The position numbers and the translations under genes were made by a program. The notes under the pieces were generated by a model. It searched no databases and was not told the DNA's origin. It saw only the letters and a program-made list of their open reading frames with translations. Shown piece by piece: positions 12,201 to 24,282 of a stretch of DNA of 64,000 nucleotides (positions are counted from its first letter, which is position 1; every line of letters begins with the position of its first letter). Source of the DNA: Lytechinus pictus (Eukaryota > Echinodermata > Echinoidea > Temnopleuroida > Toxopneustidae); the NCBI RefSeq assembly GCF_037042905.1, contig NC_087252.1, positions 34,623,965 through 34,687,964 of the forward strand, given 5' to 3'.

Positions 12201-13202
12201 GCTCTTCTTTTTATTCGATTTAATTTTTATTAATGGCATATTTTTTTCGTAATAATAAAGAAGTTTGTCCAAAAATCTTTCATAAGATTCATTAACATTA
12301 TGTTCAAGATAAATATCTTGCCAAGATTCTTCAGCCAAATCTGCCTTCAATGACTCAATATTACGATGGGTTTCTTTCCTTCGCATTATAGTGTATGATT
12401 TGTCAGTAGCCTTGAGTTGGCGTTTATCGTTTGGATACATTGCAAAAATAGGCAGATGGTCTGAAATGTCATAGTAAATTATTCCATTATTGTTATTATC
12501 AAGTGCGTTAGAAATTTTTTTATCAAGTATTGTATTGGATACGTTTGTAATTCTAGTAGGTTTATTTATAAGATGTTGAAGTCCAAAAGATGATAATACA
12601 TTTGTAAAATGTTGAGCGATTGTATTGTAGGGAAATGATAGATCAATGTTAAAGTCACCCATGATATAAATATCTTTGTTTTCACGCGAAATTGAATCAA
12701 GACTGGCTTCCAATTCATTTAAAAATGTTTCAGCTAAACTGATCGGGGGTCTATAAATAACACCGATTATTTTATTTTTATTTTTAGCATTAGTAATTTC
12801 TATGAATAAGGATTCTATATTTTTCAGCTCAATATCATGTCTTAATTTGAAATTCAAATCATTATGAATATAGAAAGCGACACCGCCCCCCTTACCAATT
12901 TTACGATCAATGTGGATAAATTTGTAGTTATCGATATTGATAATGGGAGGTGACGTTGAATGCAACCAAGTCTCTGTGAGACCAACGATAGAAAATGGAA
13001 ATGTATCAAGAATGGATAAAAGTTCGCAAAGCTTATCAAAATTTTTCTGTAAGCTTCTTATATTTACGTGCATTAAACTAAAGTAATCTGGAATAGAATT
13101 TGGAACTGTTTTGTTGAAAGCATTATTGAATTCGTTAGCTGTATAATATTTACTTTGGGATGAAAAGATTTCAGCATTCAGTAAATCTGTTGAGTCAAAC
13201 AT
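9256..13202 (-). pseudogene. LINE ORF2: endonuclease plus reverse transcriptase, broken
   Basis: Reading starts at the ATG at 13202. The first segment, to 12096, is an endonuclease/exonuclease/phosphatase-family domain with MHVNIRSL, GLTETWL, GGGVAFYI, IIGVIYRPP, IMGDFNIDL and SDHLPIF motifs. It would nick the target DNA for target-primed reverse transcription. After an in-frame stop at 12096 the reverse transcriptase follows in pieces (11996-11283, 11263-10979, 10938-10723) with PKSYGHDGIS, VPQGSILGPLLF and FADDTNVF, the catalytic Asp pair being in the last. The C-terminal piece (9762-9256) has the FILSHLSYCNIVWG segment usual there. Frame changes, a stop and the MITE at 9767-10754 make it non-functional. 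Confidence 0.88.
9767..10754. mobile_element. Tc1/mariner-like MITE inside the LINE
   Basis: The ends are perfect inverted copies, CAGTGCGTATCAAAAAAAAG on the left and the complement on the right, and the similarity runs for about 29 bases. A TA dinucleotide flanks each end (9765-9766 and 10755-10756), the target duplication of the Tc1/mariner group. The LINE reverse transcriptase resumes in the same reading frame on the other side. The 988-bp interior has no transposase; an 89-codon minus-strand ORF at 10153-10422 has no known motif. Confidence 0.88.
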
Positions 13203-13683
13203 AAAAGAACAATGTATGGCATATGGCGAGTTGAAGAAGTAAGCGAAATAGTGCTCGGTGTGTGCAAGTGCAAGAGGTGTAGGCTAAAAGCAATGAATAA
13301 AGAGTCCGTATACATGTTCACCTTTGCGTGACGATCTGACAGACTCGGGGCCGGTGCATAAATTAATCATTGTCATAAAAAAAGGTTTTAAAAGTCTATG
13401 AATCTATTGATATAGTTTTAATTTCCCAATTTTCGTGTAAAACTATGAGGTTGAAAAGATAACTAAAAATATCTTTGAATTGATAGAAAACAGTAATTAG
13501 ATTAAAAATATACTTTTCTATCGTTTCATGACATCATTATACCTTGAATAACAGAAGATATATCATGGAGAAAAGGTAGTGATAAAGCAAAATATACACA
13601 CATATATATATATATATATACATATTACAGCTTTCTGGAGCCTCAGAAGAACATTTTGGGAGGCAAAATAGATATATAAGGAA
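13203..13683. other. LINE 5' side and junction, no gene
   Basis: Non-coding sequence upstream of the LINE ORF, with a TA microsatellite at about 13603-13620. The host repeat resumes at about 13684. The exact LINE 5' end cannot be placed by eye; a target duplication was not recognised. Confidence 0.5.
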
Positions 13684-16600
13684 TTATGTCATGTATGGGA
13701 AAATTGCTGTATTTAATACTCAAAATAGCAGCCGCCACTGGATGCACAATGGCAACGGGGGCCCAGAAATTTACAAGAGTGAGCACTAAAATGTACATTA
13801 CTAAGATAAACGAGTGGAATACTGACTAAAAACACAATTTGTAAACAAAATATATAGAGAGTGAGCACTAAAATGCATGTATTTGTGATAAATAAATGGG
13901 ATACTGTCTAAAAACAATTTCTTTAACGAAATATATCATTCAGGTTTGTGTCAAATACTGTATTTTGACTTTCAAAAATGGCTGCCATAGACATTGAGTG
14001 TAAGCTATTATGTACAACGCGAAATGAGAAACCAATTTTCACATGAGTGAGCACCATAAATACACGTAATTGTGATCTATGAGTAAAATATTGTCTGAAA
14101 GCATAATTTCTAACAAGATATGTAATTTCTTCTGCCATGGAGGTGATAAATGGCTGCTACAGGCCCTAACTGTATTAATGTACATTGTGAATGGGGACTA
14201 ATGATTTTTAACAGATTTTGACTTTGCTTGACTAAATGGTGTTTTATGAGTAAAGTATTGCCTGAAAACATGATTTCTAACAATATATATCATATATCTT
14301 ATGTAATTTAGGTGATAAATGCTAAATTTCAAAATAGCCGCCATATGCCCTTTTGTGAAAATTATCTGTGTCCCCATTCAAAGTATACACAATACGATAA
14401 AGGCCTATGGCGGCCCATTTTCAATTTTAGAATGCAGCATTCGTTACGTTTATAACACATAATATGATATATCTCATTAGAAACCATAGAAACCATGGTT
14501 TTGGACAATATTTCACTCTTACGTCACAATGATATACAATATTTATTGTCAAGCATAGCCAAATTCTGTCAAAATTATATGTCCCCAGTTAAAATGTCCA
14601 TAATACTCTTTGGAAATATGGCAGCCATTTTGAATTTTCAAAGTACATCATTTATTACCTACATGACCAATATGTGGTGTATTTAGTTGAAAATCATGTT
14701 TAAGAGAATATTTTTACTCATACATCACAGTTAAATGCAGTTTATTATTCCCCGGTATTATTCTCACTCTTGCAGGGGCGGTGGAGCGAAGTTGAAAGTG
14801 GGGGGCACACAGAAAACAGGACATCTTTTATTTTGAAAAGGGCATTATCTTAAAACAAAGAAAAAAATTACTTTACAGTGGCGTAATGGGGGAAATTTTG
14901 AGGAGGCTAGATATGTCGTATCACGTGAATTTATAAGAAGCTAAATGACATTTTATAACGAAAATCCAATTTTGTGATAGATTTTGACAACTAACATTCA
15001 GAAAATAATATAATAATTCACCCTTTTCTCTTTCCGTTTCTCTTTCTTTTTCTTGGTAGTGAAAAATTGGGGAGGGGGAAAGATCCCCCATCTATCTTTA
15101 TGCCTCTGCTTATCTACCCCCACTCACATGACTCGTGAAGCTTACGGCACATAGGAATTATCCTCACAAGTTTTGCAGTATTTATTTATTTATTTATTTC
15201 GTTTTATTCATTTTATACTGCAGGGTAGGCCTGTTCAGTTCTAAAAACTGCTTTACAAAGGCGCCCTGCAGTTTAAAATACATGTCAACATAACTATGAA
15301 CAACAACAACAACAACAAACAACATCAAAAATAAAAAAATAAAAAATATCTAACATCAGAAACAATTAACACCAAAATATAGATTGGGAAGTGATAATTA
15401 AAACATACATAGCATTGTAAATCAATGGAATATCATTTCGCTCTTTATCAATTCGTATGAAAGGCTTTGCATAATTTTTTAAAAACTAACAAGGAGGTAC
15501 AAACTTGTAAATTTGAAGGAAGTGCATTAAATAATTTGGGTCCGACATATGCGAAAGCTGTTTTTTTATGCAGTAACGTATAAAACTATAAAACATATAA
15601 AAACATATAGAAATATTGCTTTCTTGTTTCAAAGAGGCACTCAACACGTCAAATGAGTCCTTCTCAGGTAAAAGGGGTACCTATCTTGGGTAAAAAGGGG
15701 CAATGATTCGAGAATTAAACCAAGCTATAACAATGTAAAGTTGTCATGTTTATTGAATTAAACCAAGCTATAACAATGTAAAGTTATCATGTTCAAGAAT
15801 TGTCTTGAATTGTTAAGGCTAAAGTGAATGTGAAAGTGAATGCATATGAAAATTGAGTAAAATTAATGACAAAAAAGAAAACTGAAATCGGTGCACAGGT
15901 TGTTTGCTATACCCTTATCATTTAATATAATAATAAACAACATTTATTATGCGCCATCTATCTAGTAAACTATTCCGAGGTGTATTTAAACCCCTTCAAG
16001 GTTTTTGTTTGGTATTTTGCAATCTTTCTGTGGGAATTCCCAGCTCTATTATCTTGCAAACAAACCACCTGCGAGCAAACAATAATGTATGATTCTATGT
16101 CTATTGTTGTCTCCTCTCTCTAGAACCCCCTGCCGGCAGCCAATGTAAAATATGACGGAGCAAATAACCTTTGATTACAGTAATAAAATTTAGCTTTCAT
16201 AGCGAATATCATGTTCCATTTCAACTCTCGGCGCTTCTAAAGGACTTGGATATTATTATCCTTTTAAACCAAAACCACTTTCATCAAAATCAGCTCCAAC
16301 AAATTTATGGGGTTAAAAACATCCATATCATCTCTTCCATTATATTAAGTTGAAACTTTTCTCCTCATTACGGGAAATTTGAATTTCACTGGTACATTAC
16401 AAGTACGAAGTTTACAGATGAGATGACATAATAAATCATGTCTTCAGAAATAATGAACTTAATTTAATACGTAATTAGTAACAGTAAATGTTCATTTTTA
16501 CTAAAGAATATTATACTTTTTTAAATCATACAGTACTCATTTTAAAATACAAATGAATTGTTTGTTATAAGAGTCCAAACCCGAATTGATATAGCCATGA

Positions 16601-18245
16601 TAGCTGGTAGACCGGCTGTACCCTTCTCGGTTTGATGTCTTACCAGTATTGAGCCTGCAAGGTGGTATAGACACTATTCAATGTGATATACAATGGTACG
16701 GGTAAAAAATAAAAAGATTACTTTAAACCATCATAAAATGTAAAAAAAAAGTACCAGTATGTTTCCTTTTACAGAATGCAATGTTAAACAATCACACCCC
16801 ATTACAATTTCATAACATTCAATTCTAGTTAAGTTTTAACAAAATATATGTAAGACAAATTGTATGAAATTCACATTGTTTATAAAGTATAATTTTATTT
16901 CATTGGTAGAAACAAAAAGCTTTCAGAATTTGGCGATGAAGACAAACTTATATATTTGCAATGATCTTCATGATTGGATAAAGAAAACATGATTAATATT
17001 ATTGGGGATTTATCACATTCCATTCTACGTACAAACTCAAGTTAAATCATATTTGTGGATTCAAATTATATTGTGATTTTGGTATAAATATAACTCTTAT
17101 TCAAACATTGAAATAAAGAGCATTATATAATTTCTTATGTTATTCAAGCTACCTCCACCAGTACAAAGCAATGATTGATCAAATATATTGGGGAATTCCA
17201 GGACCATATTCCACAAAACTTCTTATAACGATAAATACTCAGTTTGCATAACAACTGTACCATCAGTCAATAAAATTGAATGATTTCGGTAATTTTAAAC
17301 TGATACTGCACTTTGTTATTATAACTAGTTTTATGAAACAGAATATTTGGTTCGTGTTGTTTGAGTAACTTCACGACCTCTTTTCATTAGAGACAAAAAA
17401 TGACGTTAGAAGCAAAAATAAATGGAACATCTGGCGTCACTATGAACCAAAAACCAGACCTATTTGGTTAAACCGTATACTCTACACACACACATGTACC
17501 CATAAAAACACACACTGTCTATTAAAAAATAATTGAACAAAATGGCAGCCAGCATTGTTTTGCCTGTATCTCCTTATCTATGACTCATAGAAACATGATT
17601 TCTTTGTACCTATGTCTTCATGGAAGGGGAATGCAATAAAGAACAGTATTCGTATCATATAATAACACAAATAGGAGTTTTTAAAAAATGAAACATTTAA
17701 TGTCGAATTTGCATATTCTAATGGCCATCATTTGGCATTGTTTTGACATTTATTTAATCCAAACCTCATAGTAAGCATCGTTGCAGTGGCAAGTATGTAG
17801 GGTCAAATAATACCGAAAATTGTGTTCTTTGCGAAAATTGTGATAACATTCAAAATGCTTGAGACAATATAAAGATTTGGAACAATGTCTAATTTCCATA
17901 GTTTGCATAAATTAAATCTAAATCTAGATCTATGACTCATATAAACATGATTTCTATAATTATTTAGGTTTTATTAAAGAATGAAATGATGAGCAGTGTT
18001 TCGATCATATGATAACACAAATAGAATTTTAGAAATACTGCAGTAGAGCAATGTTTAGTTTGCATATTTAAAATGGCCTTTTTAAAATTGTATATTAAGA
18101 TCTAAAAACTCTGCAGTTTTTATATACCTGTGTAATTAGGTTCAGAGAATACAATAAATAATTTAGTTGTGGAACTGCAGGTTATTGTGATCTATGAACG
18201 AAGTTATGTGTGAAAATCATCATTACAAACGGTATTTACCATTTA
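13684..18245. repeat. 4.6-kb host repeat, unit 1
   Basis: This unit is repeated almost base for base at 18246-22871. Parts of it are made of degenerate monomers of about 200 bases, each with a core such as CAAAATGGCCGCCA, a GAGTGAGCAC(T/C)A word and an AACGAAATATATCAT word. There is no credible gene: the ORFs at 14495-14686 and 16171-16353 recur in every unit only because the DNA does. The uninterrupted version of the Polinton target is visible here at 13913-13918 (ACTGTC followed by TAAAAACAA). Confidence 0.88.
15181..15569 (-). repeat. LINE 3'-end fragment in unit 1
   Basis: A run of TTTA repeats opens a fragment of about 390 bases that is missing from the corresponding site in the last unit (near 62600). 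GCAGTA flanks it on both sides (15175-15180 and 15570-15575). The TTTA run is best read as the (TAAA)n tail of a LINE on the minus strand. The identical insertion at 19763-20151 shows that it was present before the two units were duplicated. Confidence 0.7.
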
Positions 18246-21200
18246 TTATGTCATGTATGGGAAAACTGCTGTATTTAATACTCAAAATAGCAGCCGCCAC
18301 TGGATGCACAATGGCAAGGGGGCCCCAGAAATTTACAAGAGTGAGCACTAAAATGTACATTACTAAGATAAACGAGTGGAATACTGACTAAAAACACAAT
18401 TTGTAAACAAAATATATAGAGAGTGAGCACTAAAATGCATGTATTTGTGATAAATAAATGGGATACTGTCTAAAAACAATTTTTTTAACGAAATATATCA
18501 TTCAGGTTTGTGTCAAATACTGTATTTTGACTTTCAAAAATGGCTGCAATAGACATTGAGTGTAAGCTATTATGTACAACGCGAAATGGGAAACCAATTT
18601 TCACACGAGTGAGCACCATAAATACACGTAATTGTGATCTATGAGTAAAATATTGTCTGAAAGCATAATTTCTAACAAGATATGTAATTTCTTCTGCCAT
18701 GGAGGTGATAAATGGCCGATGGAGGTGATAAATGGCCGTTACAGGCCCTAACTGTATTAATGTACATTGTGAATGGGGACTAATGATTTTTAACAGATTT
18801 TGACTTTGCTTGACTAAATGGTGTTTTATGAGTAAAGTATTGCCTGAAAACATGATTTCTAACAATATATATCATATATCTTATGTAATTTAGGTGATAA
18901 ATGCTAAATTTCAAAATAGCCGCCATATGCCCTTTTGTGAAAATTATCTGTGTCCCCATTCAAAGTATACACAATACGATAAAGGCCTATGGCGGCCCAT
19001 TTTCAATTTTAGAATGCAGCATTCGTTACGTTTATAACACATAATATGATATATCTCATTAGAAACCATAGAAACCATGGTTTTGGACAATATTTCACTC
19101 TTACGTCACAATGATATACAATATTTATTGTCAAGCATAGCCAAATTCTGTCAAAATTATATGTCCCCAGTTAAAATGTCCATAATACTCTTTGGAAATA
19201 TGGCAGCCATTTTGAATTTTCAAAGTACATCATTTATTACCTACATGACCAATATGTGGTGTATTTAGTTGAAAATCATGTTTAAGAGAATATTTTTACT
19301 CATACATCACAGTTAAATGCAGTTTATTATTCCCCGGTATTATTCTCACTCTTGCAGGGGCGGTGGAGCGAAGTTGAAAGTGGGGGGCACACAGAAAACA
19401 GGACATCTTTTATTTTGAAAAGGGCATTATCTTAAAACAAAGAAAAAAATTACTTTACAGTGGCGTAATGGGGGAAATTTTGAGGAGGCTAGATATGTCG
19501 TATCACGTGAATTTATAAGAAGCTAAATGACATTTTATAACGAAAATCCAATTTTGTGATAGATTTTGACAACTAACATTCAGAAAATAATATAATAATT
19601 CACCCTTTTCTCTTTCCGTTTCTCTTTCTTTTTCTTGGTAGTGAAAAATTGGGGAGGGGGAAAGATCCCCCATCTATCTTTATGCCTCTGCTTATCTACC
19701 CCCACTCACATGACTCGTGAAGCTTACGGCACATAGGAATTATCCTCACAAGTTTTGCAGTATTTATTTATTTATTTATTTCGTTTTATTCATTTTATAC
19801 TGCAGGGTAGGCCTGTTCAGTTCTTAAAACTGCTTTACAAAGGCGCCCTGCAGTTTAAAATACATGTCAACATAACTATGAACAACAACAACAACAACAA
19901 ACAACATCAAAAATAAAAAAATAAAAAATATCTAACATCAGAAACAATTAACACCAAAATATAGATTGGGAAGTGATAATTAAAACATACATAGCATTGT
20001 AAATCAATGGAATATCATTTCGCTCTTTATCAATTCGTATGAAAGGCTTTGCATAATTTTTTAAAAACTAACAAGGAGGTACAAACTTGTAAATTTGAAG
20101 GAAGTGCATTAAATAATTTGGGTCCGACATATGCGAAAGCTGTTTTTTTATGCAGTAACGTATAAAACTATAAAACATATAAAAACATATAGAAATATTG
20201 CTTTCTTGTTTCAAAGAGGCACTCAACACGTCAAATGAGTCCTTCTCAGGTAAAAGGGGTACCTATCTTGGGTAAAAAGGGGCAATGATTCGAGAATTAA
20301 ACCAAGCTATAACAATGTAAAGTTGTCATGTTTATTGAATTAAACCAAGCTATAACAATGTAAAGTTATCATGTTCAAGAATTGTCTTGAATTGTTAAGG
20401 CTAAAGTGAATGTGAAAGTGAATGCATATGAAAATTGAGTAAAATTAATGACAAAAAAGAAAACTGAAATCGGTGCACAGGTTGTTTGCTATACCCTTAT
20501 CATTTAATATAATAATAAACAACATTTATTATGCGCCATCTATCTAGTAAACTATTCCGAGGTGTATTTAAACCCCTTCAAGGTTTTTGTTTGGTATTTT
20601 GCAATCTTTCTGTGGGAATTCCCAGCTCTATTATCTTGCAAACAAACCACCTGCGAGCAAACAATAATGTATGATTCTATGTCTATTGTTGTCTCCTCTC
20701 TCTAGAACCCCCTGCCGGCAGCCAATGTAAAATATGACGGAGCAAATAACCTTTGATTACAGTAATAAAATTTAGCTTTCATAGCGAATATCATGTTCCA
20801 TTTCAACTCTCGGCGCTTCTAAAGGACTTGGATATTATTATCCTTTTAAACCAAAACCACTTTCATCAAAATCAGCTCCAACAAATTTCTGGCGTTAAAA
20901 ACAACCACATCATCTCTTCCATTATATTAAGTTGAAACTTTTCTCCTCATTACGGGAAAATTGAATTTCACTGGTGCATTACAAATACGAAGTTTACAGA
21001 TGAGATGACATAATAAATCATGTCTTCAGAAATAATGAACTTAATTTAATACGTAATTAGTAACAGTAAATGTTCATTTTTACAAAAGAATATTATACTT
21101 TTTTAAATCATACAGTACTCATTTAAAAATACAAATGAATTGTTTGTTATAAGAGTCCAAACCCGAATTGATATAGCCATGATAGCTGGTGACCGGCTGT

Positions 21201-22871
21201 ACCCTTCTTGGTTTGATGTCTTACCAGTATTGAGCCTGCAAGGTGGTATAAACACTATTCAATGTGATATACAATGGTACGGGTAAAAAATAAAAAGATT
21301 ACTTTAAACCATCATAAAATGTAAAAAAAAAAGTATCAGTATGTTTCCTTTTACAGAATGCAATGTTAAACAATCACACCCCATTACAATTTCATAACAT
21401 TCAATTCTAGTTAAGTTTTAACAAAATATATGTAAGACAAATTGTATGAAATTCACATTGTTTATAAAGTATAATTTTATTTCATTGGTAGAAACAAAAA
21501 GCTTTCAGAATTTGGCGATGAAGACAAACTTATATATTTGCAATGATCTTCATGATTGGATAAAGAAAACATGATTAATATTATTGGGGATTTATCACAT
21601 TCCATTCTACGTACAAACTCAAGTTAAATCATATTTGTGGATTCAAATTATATTGTGATTTTGGTATAAATATAACTCTTATTCAAACAATGACATAAAG
21701 AGCATTATATAATTTCTTATGTTATTCAAGCTATCTCCACCAGTACAAAGCAATGATTGATCAAATATATTGGGGAATTCCAGGACCATATTCCACAAAA
21801 CCTTCTTATAACGATAAATACTCAATTTCCATAACAACTTTACCATCAGCCAATAAAATTGAATGATTTCGGTAGCTTTAAACTAATATTGCACTCTATT
21901 TATGAAACAGTATCCTGGAATTCCCTAAGGAATGTGGTTCGTGTTATTTAAAGATCCAGATATTAATGCATGCCTGATTGAGTTAATCAGGCCTCTCCTC
22001 TTTTTATTACAGACAAAAAATGACATTGAAAGCAATCAATGAATGGAACACCTGGCGTCAGTATGAACAAAAAAACCAGACCTATTTGGTTGAACCGTAT
22101 ACTCTACACACACATGTACCCATAAAAACACACACCGTCTAATAAAAAATAATTGAACAAAATGGCAGCCAGCATTGTTATGCCTGTATCTCCTTATCTA
22201 TGACTCATAGAAACATGATTTCTTTGTACCTATGTCTTCATGGAAGGGGAATGCAATAAAGAACAGTATTCGTATCATATAATAACACAAATAGGAGTTT
22301 TTAAAAAATGAAACATTTAATGACGAATTTGCATATTCTAATGGCCATCATGTGGCACTGTTTTGACAATTTAAAAATTTAAATCCAAACCTCACAGTGA
22401 GCATAGTTGCAGTGTCAAGTATGTAGGGTCAAATAATACCGAAAATTGTTTTATTTGTGATAATTGTGATAACATTCAAAATGCTTGAGACAATATAAAG
22501 GTTTGGAACAATGTCTAATTTGCATAGTTTACATAAATTAGATCTAAATCTAGATCAATGACTCATATAAACATGATTTCTGTAACTATTTATGTTTTAG
22601 AAAAGAATAAAATGATGAGCAGTGTTTGGATCATATGAAAACACAAATAGAAATTTAGAAATACTGCAGTAGAGCAATGTTTAATTTGCATATTTAAAAT
22701 GGCCTTTTTAAAATTGTATTTTAAGATCTAAAAACTCTGCAGTTTTTATATACCTATGTAATTATAGTCAGAGAATGCAATAACTAATTCAGTTGTGGAA
22801 CTGCAGGTTATTGTGATCTATGAACCAAGTTTTGTATGAAAATCATCATTACAAACGGTATTTACCATTTA
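18246..22871. repeat. 4.6-kb host repeat, unit 2
   Basis: This is a near-perfect tandem copy of unit 1. The offset is about 4562 bases at the start and 4582 after a small local duplication near 18711-18730 (GGAGGTGATAAATGGCC twice). Differences become more frequent after about 20890. The empty version of the Polinton target site is at 18465-18470. No gene is seen. Confidence 0.88.
19763..20151 (-). repeat. LINE 3'-end fragment in unit 2
   Basis: Same insertion as at 15181-15569, with the same flanking GCAGTA words, carried along when the repeat unit was duplicated. Confidence 0.68.
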
Positions 22872-23095
22872 TTATGTCATGTATGGGAAAACTGCTGTAT
22901 TTAATACTCAAAATAGCCGCCGCCACTGAATGCACAATGGCAACGGGGGCCCAGAAATTTACAAGAGTGAGCACTAAAATGCACATTACTAAGATAAACG
23001 AGTGGAATACTGACTAAACACACAATTGTAAACAAAATATATAGAGAGTGAGCACTAAAATGCATGTATTTGTGATAAATAAATGGGATACTGTC
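22872..23095. repeat. 4.6-kb host repeat, unit 3, left stub
   Basis: The third unit starts here and is cut after 224 bases by the outer Polinton; it resumes at 58938. The last six bases, ACTGTC (23090-23095), are the left copy of the target duplication. Confidence 0.88.
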
Positions 23096-23438
23096 AGTAG
23101 TAAAGGTGTACTTATAGTCACATAACTAATCCCTATTGTTCTAAACAATAGAAATATGAATTATGAATATTCTATTGTTGTAAACAATATAATATGAAAT
23201 ATTAATAAAGTTATGAAATATGGATCGATAAATATGAAATATGGATCAATAAATATGAATCAATAAATATGAAATATGGATCGATAAATATGGAAATATG
23301 GATCAATATGGATTATACCTTAAAACAAAAGCGATATGGACTAGAACCTTAAAACAATAGCGACATGGATTAAAACGTTAAAACAATAAAAATATGGATT
23401 GAAAGTTAAAACAATAAGAATATGGAATAATTATTGAA

Positions 23439-23614
23439 TGACGTCATAGATTTGAGACGCATCGAAAACAAATGACTTCACCAGTGTGTCGTAAGACAAA
23501 TGACGTCATGTCATCAGGCAGAACAAGAAATAAGTAAAGAAATAGAATTCAACAAGTCCTGACAAGTGTGTTGTCATAGAATGGCGAAATGAACGTGCAA
23601 AACCAATGACGTCA
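23439..23614. promoter_or_regulatory. three CRE palindromes in the left TIR
   Basis: TGACGTCA, the perfect CREB/ATF binding palindrome, occurs at 23439-23446, 23501-23508 and 23607-23614, with a near match at 23472. The mirrored right TIR also carries them. Use by a host bZIP factor is inference. Confidence 0.55.
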
Positions 23615-23754
23615 TAGAGAATTGCACAACACCGATGAAATCATATCCATAAATAACCATTAAAACAGGAAGGAAGTAAAAGACACATCCAAACAAGTCT
23701 GTCAAGATAGAACTAAATATAGTAACTTACAGCTTTATAGGGGGTCAGAAAACG

Positions 23755-23762
23755 TATAAAAG
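23755..23762 (+). promoter_or_regulatory. TATA box at inner edge of left TIR
   Basis: TATAAAAG, followed by a G run, lies 127 bases before the ATG of the PC4-like gene. The mirrored copy at 56783-56790 points at the right-end genes, so each TIR seems to carry a promoter aimed inward. Confidence 0.6.
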
Positions 23763-23888
23763 GGGGTAAGGGATACATTTTTTTCATCGGAATGGTGACG
23801 AGCCCTCACCATTTACAGCTACTTCAACCCTGCAAGATCATACCATACAGCATCAACGAGCGACAACGATTGTGGAAACGATTTAAAC

Positions 23889-24282
23889 ATGGATTTATTT
23901 TCATATTCGGAACCTGTAAAAGACACAACCTTATTTGAAACAGATAAAGGCAGTGATGCTGTTGTTCTAGAGAAAACCGAGGAAAATTTGACATCAGGAG
24001 ACAATGCCACAGGCAAGCTCGGCGAACCAACAAATATGGATAGTGCGAATATATGTTAATTCAATATAGGAGATGACAAGAAGCCAAAATACGTGACAGT
24101 CAGGCATTTTCAAGGAAAAGTATACGTCGACATTCGTGAGTTATGGTTCAGACGGTCTTCATTTTTCAACAAAGAAAGGGATAATGTTAACGGTAAACAA
24201 TTTCAAATCACTTCTTAGTGTAACAAAGAAGGTCAACGCAGGTATCTACCAAGCCCATCAGCGTATTAAAAAGCGCCAGTGA
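23889..24282 (+). pseudogene. PC4/Sub1-like ssDNA-binding protein, broken
   Basis: The ATG at 23889 opens a 56-codon segment with an acidic, low-complexity N terminus that ends at an in-frame TAA (24057-24059). Directly after that stop the same frame encodes YVTVRHFQGKVYVDIREL, the core beta-strand signature of the PC4/Sub1 family, which binds single-stranded DNA and in cells acts as a transcription coactivator. The rest of the domain (KGIMLTVNNF and a C-terminal helix ending at 24282) is in another frame, the shift lying near 24165-24175. A splice explanation for the stop is not obvious. The gene lies just inside the left TIR, behind its TATA box, and upstream of the polymerase. A single-strand-binding role in element replication is inference. 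The inner element has an intact relative at 49559-50435. Confidence 0.7.

Larger units (their letters stand above)
8855..13683 (-). mobile_element. non-LTR retrotransposon (CR1/Jockey-like LINE), defective
   Basis: On the minus strand this region encodes an apurinic-type endonuclease followed by a reverse transcriptase, and ends at its 3' side in an A-rich tail (T run near 8865). It interrupts the host repeat at a site that is continuous at 18240-18250 and 22866-22876. No ORF1 is visible, so the 5' end is probably truncated or within about 13366-13683. A 988-bp MITE sits inside its reverse transcriptase. Clade assignment from motifs alone is uncertain. Confidence 0.85.
23096..23765 (+). repeat. 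outer Polinton left terminal inverted repeat
   Basis: About 670 bases correspond, inverted, to 56780-58931 once the 1.4-kb insertion there is removed. The outer part contains small palindromes (CTATTGTTCTAAACAATAG near 23133) and AT-rich direct repeats of AATATGAAATATGGATC. The inner part carries TGACGTCA palindromes and a TATA box at its very inner edge. In Polintons replication is thought to start at the termini with a protein primer. Confidence 0.9.

Noticed and set aside
14495-20935. Conserved small ORFs (63 and 60 codons) repeated in several places
   Set aside because: They are conserved only because the whole 4.6-kb unit is duplicated, non-coding parts included.
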